64,000 nt of DNA from assembly GCA_965247035.1 (NCBI GenBank), contig CBDFGJ010000003.1, positions 434,001 through 498,000 of the forward strand. Reading direction: 5' to 3'. The notes below the pieces were generated by a model. It did not search any database and had not been told where the DNA came from. It was given only the letters and a program-made list of their open reading frames with translations. The first letter of the stretch is position 1. Each line of letters starts with the position of its first letter. The DNA comes from Azophilus sp965247035. Its GTDB lineage: Bacteria > Pseudomonadota > Gammaproteobacteria > Pseudomonadales > Azotimanducaceae. Position numbers and translations under genes: made by a program. This document shows, piece by piece, positions 53,084 through 60,540 of the stretch.

Positions 53084-54034
53084 TCATAATTGTTCTTGTA
53101 AATCTGGGTCAACCACCGCAACGGCCATACCGGTAAGCCATTCCGGCATCGGCGAGTAGTTCAGTATCGTCGCGTGGCGATGGGACAATACTGTTGCCAT
53201 CATTACCCAAGCGCGAATTTCGTTGCCGCCGTTCCCGGCTACTTCCACCAGTCGGTCGTCAGCATATTCCGCGACGAATTTTTCGCAACGACCGTCTTTG
53301 ATGATTTGCAAAAATTCGCGGTCAAACAACTCATTGATCACGGGAGGCGCATTCACCACCAGTGACCGGCGACGTTTCTCGTACCGCTCCCAATTATCGC
53401 GACCATTACGCCAAGAGTCGACGAGAAACTCGTCATTATTACTGTTAGGGCGCCGCCAATCGGGAAACGGTAGGCTGTGAGACAGTCCACCTGTCGCAAT
53501 GACGGCAATTCGATTAAATCCTGTCACTCCTTCCAAGACTGATCGAAGCGCCACACCTAATAATCCGACGCGCCGCAATGATGGCAACGGAGGGGCAAAA
53601 CAATTGATCACAATTGGTACGATTGGCACATCAATGTCATTAAGCAACCACTGTACAGAGTGGCTGATGCCATGATCTACTGACATGCGAGTCGAAAACG
53701 CCATATCGAATCCGTTGCCGACGAGTCCATCGCAAATCTGCTGTGCCGCGCTTGGTTCGCTGTTTAAGAGTCCTGATGGGGTTCCATGCTCACCGCTTGC
53801 ATAGATTTCATCAACACCAATCAGAAGCGACGGCATGAGGTCTAGCCAAAGACCTCTAAAATGGTTCGACCCGATGATGACTACGAGATCCGGCCGCTTA
53901 CTGTCGAGTTGATCCCGAGCTGACCGTAGTGCATCTCGAAACTCGTGGGCACGTGACAAATGATCAACTTTATCCCACTGTGTGTTCATCAGTGTGGTGT
54001 GCGATGCGCCGATGCCAAACACAATCTCAGCCAT
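53084..54034 (-). CDS. Class III (LigB/MhpB-type) extradiol ring-cleavage dioxygenase
   Basis: 316 residues, the length of MhpB. Fe(II) ligand His in G-A-S-H-T, then L-V-V-I-I-G-S-N-H-F-R-G, V-D-H-G-I-S-H-S-V, G-G-L-S-H-S-L-P and terminal Y-S-P-M-P-E-W-L-T-G. It opens a catechol ring next to the hydroxyls. Single polypeptide, no small subunit gene visible. It overlaps the M20-like gene by 8 bp. Confidence 0.88.
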   Translation of the reverse strand: MAEIVFGIGASHTTLMNTQWDKVDHLSRAHEFRDALRSARDQLDSKRPDLVVIIGSNHFRGLWLDLMPSLLIGVDEIYASGEHGTPSGLLNSEPSAAQQICDGLVGNGFDMAFSTRMSVDHGISHSVQWLLNDIDVPIVPIVINCFAPPLPSLRRVGLLGVALRSVLEGVTGFNRIAVIATGGLSHSLPFPDWRRPNSNNDEFLVDSWRNGRDNWERYEKRRRSLVVNAPPVINELFDREFLQIIKDGRCEKFVAEYADDRLVEVAGNGGNEIRAWVMMATVLSHRHATILNYSPMPEWLTGMAVAVVDPDLQEQL

Positions 54035-55337
54035 GACAGGTACTCATCATCGATCTGGAACACGTATTGATCGCAACATGGATGAGGAGCCGCGTCAGGC
54101 GCTCCATATCGTCAAGGCTTGCCACGTTCATGCCCAACTCGAAATCAATGTCCTTGATGTCGGCCTTGCCCAATCCAATACGAGCTGTTGGGATTTTTGC
54201 TTGTCGGAGGATGTTCGCATCGGTCGCCCCGGACATTCCGGTTACCGGCGTGTGCGCTTTCCCTTCAGCCGCTTCCCACGCCTTGATACAAGACCGGACG
54301 ATGTTGGCATCCGGATCGGTCGTTGTTCCTGGAATGGACACGGTGCGCTGCCAAGTTGACTCGATGCCCAACTCGGCGCTGAATCGTTTGATGGCTTTGC
54401 CAAATGCTCTGTCAGCTTCCATAGCGCTAGTGCGCGGACTTACTCGTAGATCGACCTGAAATTGGCACTCAGCCGGCGTAAAAGCGGGCATTCTAGACCA
54501 ACCAGAATGTATGTAAGAAACAACGCCCTGGGGTGCCACCAGTCCCGACCGATGAGTTTCGGCCCAGTCGGCGAACCAAGCTTCGAGACGCTCAATGAGT
54601 CGACCCGCATTGGTAATCGCGTTAGAAAACGGCAATAGGTGTCGGCTTCCAACGTAACTGTGCGTCCCAGCCACTTTCACCGTGTACCAGGCCAGTCCGA
54701 CTTCCTCCCATGAGACACACCATCCCGATTTCGCGATGATCGCAGCATCGATTGGCGGCAGTGACTCTATCATGTGCGCACAACCGGCCCCGTGTCCGGA
54801 AGCCGGGCGCATACCTGGGCGCGCGTTGGTTGGCATGCCACCAGCGCCAAAGCCGAGGTAGAGATCCTTTGTCAGGGGAGCGCCGCTCGCGTGAATTGCT
54901 TCCCCGGCTGCGAGCACGCACGCCGCGTGTCCTTTTGGATTCTGCGCGCCCAACCCGTACACATAGTCATCGTCAATCCAAGACTTAGCGAGCATGTCGT
55001 CACGCAGCTCGGGCCCTACCCATGGCACGTCTTCATCTACGCTATTGGAGGTCACGGTGTCTATCGGTGAGTACAACAACAGGGCCGCGCCTTCGTGTGA
55101 ACCGGGAAGCTTAATTAATGCATTGGACTGCGTCGCATCGATGACTTGTTCTTGTCCCTGCAATCCGACATCACTTGCGAACTGGACGATTTGCCGAGCA
55201 AGCGCGCCTTCTTCGCCGGTGGGCGATGCTATATCCACCATCATTTGAAGGTAGTCGCTTAAACGCCCTCGCCGAACAAATGACTGCGCCTTTGTGATCC
55301 TATGCGAATCAGCAGCGGTGAGCCGATCAGCGTTCAT
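54027..55337 (-). CDS. M20-family-like protein lacking metal ligands
   Basis: 436 residues from ATG 55337 (an in-frame start at 55412 would add 25). The fold is clear: S-P-T-G-E-E-G-A, K-G-H-A-A-C-V-L-A, and dimerisation-domain G-T-H-S-Y-V-G-S-R-H. The catalytic landmarks are changed: Y-S-P-I-D-T-V where L-G-H-x-D-T-V is usual, G-L-G-A-Q-N-P-K-G where an Asp is usual, and F-G-A-G-G where an E-E pair is usual. It may act without zinc or as a binding protein. Deacylation of a conjugated substrate or intermediate is the context guess. Confidence 0.75.
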   Translation of the reverse strand: MNADRLTAADSHRITKAQSFVRRGRLSDYLQMMVDIASPTGEEGALARQIVQFASDVGLQGQEQVIDATQSNALIKLPGSHEGAALLLYSPIDTVTSNSVDEDVPWVGPELRDDMLAKSWIDDDYVYGLGAQNPKGHAACVLAAGEAIHASGAPLTKDLYLGFGAGGMPTNARPGMRPASGHGAGCAHMIESLPPIDAAIIAKSGWCVSWEEVGLAWYTVKVAGTHSYVGSRHLLPFSNAITNAGRLIERLEAWFADWAETHRSGLVAPQGVVSYIHSGWSRMPAFTPAECQFQVDLRVSPRTSAMEADRAFGKAIKRFSAELGIESTWQRTVSIPGTTTDPDANIVRSCIKAWEAAEGKAHTPVTGMSGATDANILRQAKIPTARIGLGKADIKDIDFELGMNVASLDDMERLTRLLIHVAINTCSRSMMSTCHG

Positions 55338-55427
55338 CGATCCGGTGTGCCAACCCAGGTACCAGTGTATCGTGTCAGCGGTTTCACCGCCCAGTATTTC
55401 AGTTTTTTCCACATGAGTTTTGTTCGG

Positions 55428-56312
55428 TCACATGTTCGGGTTTGGTTGATCCAAGAACGACTCGACAATATTGAAATAGTGTTCTGGCCGCTCCTCTTGC
55501 AAGTGGTGGCCACAAGCATCCAAAATATGGAGCTGGCCCCGCTGTACCATACGTGTGAGCATCATTGGATAGTCAGGCGTCAAAAATGCGTCTTGGAGCC
55601 CCCAAATAAACAACGTGGGGCATGCGACCTGAGCAAGCTCCGCCGTCAAATCCTGCCAGTCACCACGCGGACTATCCGAACGGGCAGCCAAGGCAATTTC
55701 TTCCGAATCCAAACTTTGCCTGTATCGCATTTCAACCGTTGCATCTGGAATACGATCTGGGTCAAACCACTCAAGACGCGCCATTAAAATACGCATCTTT
55801 TCTAGCGTAGGCCCGTCTCCTCCATAGTACTCGTCGCGCGCATTTCTACCTCGCCGAGACCCTTCCGGCAACGGTGCCAATGGGCCGTAAAAGACGGGCA
55901 TTGAACCGGTAACCACCAGCGATCGAACCCTGTCTGGGTAGTTGGCTGCAAGACACAAAGCAATTGTTCCGCCCCACGAATTGCAGATGAAATCGGCTTT
56001 CTCAATGTTCAACGCATTCAATAGATGCGTTATCGACCGCGCATGAAAGTCCCACATCGGTCCATTGATAGTTACTTTCGCCGATTCCCCATATTGCAGA
56101 ATATCCGGTACGACGCATCGCCTGCGTTTTGCGAATAGTCCAACGACCACCGAAAAATCGGACCAACCCGTGCAACCTGGACCACCACCGTGTAGAAAAA
56201 TCGTTGGCACCGACACAGGCCTCTCTGGAGCCAATTCGACCACGCTGTATTCATTACCGTCGGCGTTGACGCGACAAGTCGTAGGGCGCTCAGGCGGTGA
56301 CAAGTCAATCAA
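55428..56312 (-). CDS. Alpha/beta hydrolase (BphD/MhpC-like)
   Basis: 294 residues. H-G-G-G-P-G-C-T-G-W, nucleophile C-N-S-W-G-G, acid W-G-L-Q-D-A-F and G-H-H-L-Q-E-E give a complete triad. The G-G-G-P-G oxyanion loop is that of meta-cleavage-product hydrolases. It is a second hydrolase in the operon, probably acting on a different ring or ester of the substrate. It overlaps the Rieske gene by 8 bp. Confidence 0.85.
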   Translation of the reverse strand: MIDLSPPERPTTCRVNADGNEYSVVELAPERPVSVPTIFLHGGGPGCTGWSDFSVVVGLFAKRRRCVVPDILQYGESAKVTINGPMWDFHARSITHLLNALNIEKADFICNSWGGTIALCLAANYPDRVRSLVVTGSMPVFYGPLAPLPEGSRRGRNARDEYYGGDGPTLEKMRILMARLEWFDPDRIPDATVEMRYRQSLDSEEIALAARSDSPRGDWQDLTAELAQVACPTLFIWGLQDAFLTPDYPMMLTRMVQRGQLHILDACGHHLQEERPEHYFNIVESFLDQPNPNM

Positions 56313-57513
56313 GACATTGCCTCACTTTTTCTGATCGAGTCGTTGTCCTTAGTGGCAACCCCTTTCTCACCGCGTCGAAAGGATTTCCTTGCTCAACAAA
56401 TTTGCGCCACTCGATCAGTGAAACGTCAGGCCGATACAAGCGCTCAGGCGGTGCATCGGTTGCCTCTACCATCCTGTGATCTTGTTCGGAAAACTGTCCG
56501 TGAAATAGCCAGCGAATCCCAAGGAGGTACTTGAGATAAAAGAAAAGCTTCGGCAATCCGGATTTGAATTGCACCATGATACCAACATACTTGGTGTTGT
56601 CGGCATCAATGGGTACATAAAATTCGTAATGAATAAATTTAGGATAGGCTATTCGCAAGACGCCTGGCAACGAAAGCGAAGCAAAGCCGGGAAAGTCTTG
56701 CTTCTTGATGTAGGGATCGTTACGGGTCGAGCCGCCGGTATTGCCCAGCATCTGTCCTTGTTCCTGCGAAGGATTGATTTTCCACCAACGGTTGTTGGAC
56801 CAACTTCCCAAGCCGGGGAATTCGGCCGTCCAGTGTCGCTCCTCTTCGACGCGATATAGCCAACGACCGCGCATTTCGATTTTTACGACGTTCCACGCAG
56901 GCATCGTCTTAAACGTCCGCCACAATGATGTTCGATGCAGATACTTTGCATGTCCCTCATCAAAACCATTTTCAGCGTAAAACCGCCAATTTCCGGTACG
57001 ATCCTCTATGCGGCCACCGACACAAAACTTCGGGGGTTGCACTAATTCTTCTGGTAATTGTTTGGCAAGATCGTGTGGTTCACGATTACCCAAGAAGACC
57101 CACACCAATCCCAGTCTCTCCTCAACCGGAAACGTTCGCACCGCGACCTTGCCACACATGCGGGAACCTGGGCCATCGGTGATTACGGCACACAATTCGC
57201 CATCACTAAGACGATAGGTCCATCCGTGATACGGGCAACTCAAAGTGCCAGGAAATTCCACCTTACCGCCGGACAATGGAACTCCGCGATGCGGACAGCG
57301 GTCGTGCAACGCTCGCACAGCGCCATCAGGATCTCGGATCAGAAGCAACTTTTGGCCGCACAGCCGAATAGGTTGAGGTTTGGCGTCGACTACGTTGGAC
57401 CATTGCACTGGGTACCAATAATTCTCTAAGCCGCCAGCAGCAGCTTCGTATTTTGTCCAGCTTGACCAGTCGCGGCCGGGCTTGTATTTACTATTTTGTC
57501 GAGGCGTGGGCAT
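56305..57513 (-). CDS. Rieske [2Fe-2S] ring-hydroxylating oxygenase, alpha subunit
   Basis: 402 residues. Rieske cluster C-P-H-R-G-V-P-L and C-P-Y-H-G-W-T-Y. The catalytic iron site is N-G-F-D-E-G-H-A-K-Y-L-H (His-His-Asp type). Length and layout resemble single-component-alpha oxygenases such as carbazole- or phenoxybenzoate-type. No ferredoxin or reductase gene is nearby, so electrons must come from elsewhere. It should perform the first attack on an aromatic or polycyclic substrate. First gene of the operon. Confidence 0.9.
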   Translation of the reverse strand: MPTPRQNSKYKPGRDWSSWTKYEAAAGGLENYWYPVQWSNVVDAKPQPIRLCGQKLLLIRDPDGAVRALHDRCPHRGVPLSGGKVEFPGTLSCPYHGWTYRLSDGELCAVITDGPGSRMCGKVAVRTFPVEERLGLVWVFLGNREPHDLAKQLPEELVQPPKFCVGGRIEDRTGNWRFYAENGFDEGHAKYLHRTSLWRTFKTMPAWNVVKIEMRGRWLYRVEEERHWTAEFPGLGSWSNNRWWKINPSQEQGQMLGNTGGSTRNDPYIKKQDFPGFASLSLPGVLRIAYPKFIHYEFYVPIDADNTKYVGIMVQFKSGLPKLFFYLKYLLGIRWLFHGQFSEQDHRMVEATDAPPERLYRPDVSLIEWRKFVEQGNPFDAVRKGLPLRTTTRSEKVRQCLD

Positions 57514-57544
57514 TCACATTACCAAGATGAATTGCGGCACTGAT

Positions 57545-57557
57545 GTATACAGTATAC
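57545..57557 (-). promoter_or_regulatory. GTATAC-A-GTATAC element overlapping a -10-like box
   Basis: A 13-bp perfect palindrome, doubled GTATAC, 32 bp before the Rieske start. On the minus strand it contains TATACT, a -10 candidate with a weak TTGCTC about 15 bp upstream. Overlap suggests an operator for a dimeric regulator. Confidence 0.4.
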
Positions 57558-57582
57558 CCTGATCTGGAAAAGAGCAAGTTCA

Positions 57583-58246
57583 TGTACTGGCTCAGTACAT
57601 CTCGGAATTTTGTGGATCAGGCAGCGAGAGAGGGCTTGTCCGCGAATTCAGCTGGCGTCAACAAGCCAAGGGCATGGTGGGGCCGGACGTGGTCGTGGAG
57701 GTGGCGGTCCAGGGCTCGGTTCACTGCGCTGATGGTGAGGTCGCCGCGGTGGACGGACCAGAACCCAGAACGCAGGGTGCGGTTGCTGCGCTCGACGCCA
57801 CCGTTGATGTCGGGACGGCGGGGCGGGAGGACATGGAGGGGATGCCGGCGTCGCGGCGGGCGGTCTCGAATTCCTGCATGAACCCGTAGCCGCCATCGAC
57901 CTGCACCGAGTGGACGGGCATGCGCTGCAGGACCTCGTGGAGGAAGTCAGTGGCGGTGGCGCAGGAGCAGGAGCGGGCCTTGACCTGGATGCTTTTGGTG
58001 ATTGGGCCCTTGGCGTGGAACTGCTTGAAGACCCTGCCGTCGACATGCACGGTCATGTGGTCGAACTGGACGGGTTCGTCGGGCCGTTGTGATTTGCGGC
58101 CGGGAGCGAGGCGTTGGGCGTGGGAGCTGGAGAAGTTGCGGCGGCGCTGGCGGGTGCTGCGCGGAGCGAGGGCTGTGAGACCGCATCGGCGGTGCGTTCG
58201 CCTCGCCGCCGGGGCCAAAATTCCGGAATGTGTCTGAGCCAATACA
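57583..58246 (-). mobile_element. IS481-type relic B (inverted relative to A)
   Basis: About 660 bp. The left end TGTACTGGCTCAGTACATCT and right end (rc) CTGTATTGGCTCAGACACAT match those of relic A. The transposase tail on the minus strand is broken: one G is missing near 57840 compared with A (GAGGGG vs GAGGGGG), so D-A-G-I-P shifts frame. It lies between the catabolic operon promoter and the V4R gene. Confidence 0.88.
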
Positions 58247-58294
58247 GTTTACGCACAATATATCCCCGTAGATCAGTAAGTTAGGAGCGCATTT

Positions 58295-58810
58295 ATGGAA
58301 CCTTTGGTCGCCAACCAGGAATCTGGGCTACTCTTGCGTGACGGCATTCGCTACGTCGCGATTCGACCCGATGTATTGATGAACGCGGTTCGAAATTTGA
58401 GCAATAGTTCCCGTAGTGAGTTTTTGGGTGCGTTAGCCGCTTCAGCGGAAAAATATGGCGGTCGGTCCATCGAACACTATTCCAATAAGACCCGGGGCCG
58501 AGGCGCAATGCTACTCAACCGAGTTGCGTCTAGTGCGGCCGCGTTGGGCTGGGGAAAGTGGCAGTTTGGATACGAGCGCACATCAGCAAAAACGGTTACA
58601 GCCGTAACCCTGACCGTACTCGACAGCCCCTTCGCAATTGGGCATGGAAGTGCCACTGCGCCGATGTGTGCTGCGGTCGTAGGGATTCTAAGGAGCGCAA
58701 TCGCTCAGGCGTACGGAGCCATTGCAATAGTGAGCGAGGTGCAATGCAGTTCACAAGGTCATGATACTTGCCTTTTCGAGGCAATTATTTCGAGCGATGC
58801 TCGGTCTTAG
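58295..58810 (+). CDS. V4R (4-vinyl reductase)-domain protein, putative aromatic sensor
   Basis: 171 residues with TAGGAG before ATG 58295. A single V4R-like domain: L-G-W-G-K-W-Q-F, D-S-P-F-A-I-G-H, P-M-C-A-A-V-V-G-I-L-R-S and the C-terminal E-V-Q-C-S-S-Q-G-H-D-T-C-L-F-E cluster. V4R domains bind small hydrophobic ligands and occur in sensors of aromatic compounds and photosystem enzymes. Here there is no DNA-binding domain, so it may work with another protein or as a chaperone-like factor. Diverges from the aromatic operon. Confidence 0.75.
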   Translation: MEPLVANQESGLLLRDGIRYVAIRPDVLMNAVRNLSNSSRSEFLGALAASAEKYGGRSIEHYSNKTRGRGAMLLNRVASSAAALGWGKWQFGYERTSAKTVTAVTLTVLDSPFAIGHGSATAPMCAAVVGILRSAIAQAYGAIAIVSEVQCSSQGHDTCLFEAIISSDARS

Positions 58811-58869
58811 AACTAGGTATGCTCACCATTCATGGGAATTGACCCGAACACAAAGTGGTTTTGTGCCGG

Positions 58870-60516
58870 CTAAGGAACTTCGTAGACTACCCGGCCTTCA
58901 AAAACGGTTGTAATCACTTGGGTTTTACCAATTTCCTGTACTGGCGCCGAAAAAATATTCTGATCCAGAACAATCATGTTCGCGAACTTTCCGGGTTCAA
59001 TTGAACCGGCATTTTGATCCCAACCTACCGACAGTGCGCCATTGATAGTGAGTGTGTCGATAGCCGAGGCCAGGTCGATACTCTCCTCGCCGTGTTCCAA
59101 CATCCCTTGAACGGCGGGGAAGAAATTTGGTTCACGAGTCACAGGCCAATCTGATCCGGTGGTCATGATGGCTCCAGTTTCGAGAATGGTCTTAAATTGC
59201 CATGCCGATTGAGGTGGCGAACCCAACGTGTTTCCGAATATGTGCCATACACTCGGTGAAACTTCGGCAACTGCATTTAGTTCTCGGTATCGACTAAAGT
59301 CCTCTGGGATGATCAGATTGGAGTGGCCGGTCTCATGCCGAATAGCCGACTTTGGATTTGCGCCACGAGCAAACTCAATCGCATTGAGTGCCACATTGGT
59401 AGCGCCTGCTCCCGCAACGTGCATCTTTACCTTGATTCCCATCGAATCCAGCCGACCAACAATGTCGGACACTCTATCTTGTGGAATGAGAATGTTCTTG
59501 TCTACGGCTTGATTGCTACTTTGGTCATACCCGGCTTCACTAAAATAAGGGGGTGTGGGCGATCCATCAATCCACATTTTCGCAAAATCGACTGCAACAT
59601 GTGGTGTTTCAAACGTCGATCGCTGCTCAAACAACCTGTCCAACTCATCCGCAGATTCTTGCCCAAATTTTGGACTCTCTAAGATAAAGTGGGCTGCTAC
59701 CTGTAGCGTCAGAGTGCCCGCATTGTCGGCAGATTGGAGCGCCTCCATAGTGTTTCTTGCCGCTGATGCTTCTTGTACTGAAGTGATACCGTACTTGTTG
59801 TATTCCCTCACCGCCCATTCCAACGCCCGAAGATTGGTATCAGTCGGTGTCGCTGGAATGTGTTGTGTAACCAACCAGGTTGCAGTTTCGATAAGCTCGC
59901 CCGTGAGCTCACCGTTGTCGTCGCTTGGAATGCTTCCTCCGAATGGTGGCAGTGTCGACTCATTGATGTTCGCTATTTCGAGTGCCTTCGTGTTCACCAG
60001 TGCGTGATGTACTGACCCTTCATTAATGAAAACCGGCGTGTTTGGAAACGCTGCGTCCAGTATCGCCTTGTTAGGTTTGTCATCTGGAAACTGGCTCGCC
60101 CAAAATCCCCCGGCCACCAACCATTCCTTAGGATCCTTGCCCTCCGCACATACCTGCAATTCGGAGATAATTTCACGAGGGGCTATGCCTTCAGTCAACA
60201 GGCAGCTTGACGTGTATTGCAATCCACCGAGCAACAAATGGCCGTGTGCGTCATGTAGCCCGGGCATTGCCATGTTCCCGTTGAGATCAACCACATTTGT
60301 GGCATCGCCAACATATTTTTCTATATCCTGCCGCGAACCCACAGCGATAAACCGGCCGTCGAAAATAGCTACAGAATCAGCCCAGGAGCGCTCCGCGTCG
60401 ACGGTATAAATTTTGCCGTTGACATATACGGAATCGGCGACTACGGATGGTTCATCCCCACAACCTGCGCCAAGAATGGCAATGAATATAAATGTAGATA
60501 TAGATCTGGGCATCAT
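58870..60516 (-). CDS. Lipoprotein amidohydrolase (YtcJ-like, amidohydrolase 3)
   Basis: 548 residues. Lipobox signal I-A-I-L-G-A-G-C near residue 20. V-N-G-K-I-Y-T-V-D is the family start, G-L-H-D-A-H-G-H-L holds the metal His pair, and T-T-G-S-D-W-P-V is near the end. The carboxylated Lys region and late His appear kept. It hydrolyses an unknown amide or cyclic compound, anchored in the envelope. Downstream of the PQQ dehydrogenase (24 bp apart). Confidence 0.88.
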   Translation of the reverse strand: MMPRSISTFIFIAILGAGCGDEPSVVADSVYVNGKIYTVDAERSWADSVAIFDGRFIAVGSRQDIEKYVGDATNVVDLNGNMAMPGLHDAHGHLLLGGLQYTSSCLLTEGIAPREIISELQVCAEGKDPKEWLVAGGFWASQFPDDKPNKAILDAAFPNTPVFINEGSVHHALVNTKALEIANINESTLPPFGGSIPSDDNGELTGELIETATWLVTQHIPATPTDTNLRALEWAVREYNKYGITSVQEASAARNTMEALQSADNAGTLTLQVAAHFILESPKFGQESADELDRLFEQRSTFETPHVAVDFAKMWIDGSPTPPYFSEAGYDQSSNQAVDKNILIPQDRVSDIVGRLDSMGIKVKMHVAGAGATNVALNAIEFARGANPKSAIRHETGHSNLIIPEDFSRYRELNAVAEVSPSVWHIFGNTLGSPPQSAWQFKTILETGAIMTTGSDWPVTREPNFFPAVQGMLEHGEESIDLASAIDTLTINGALSVGWDQNAGSIEPGKFANMIVLDQNIFSAPVQEIGKTQVITTVFEGRVVYEVP

Positions 60517-60540
60517 TCTGCGGGGTCTTTACACTGCATC

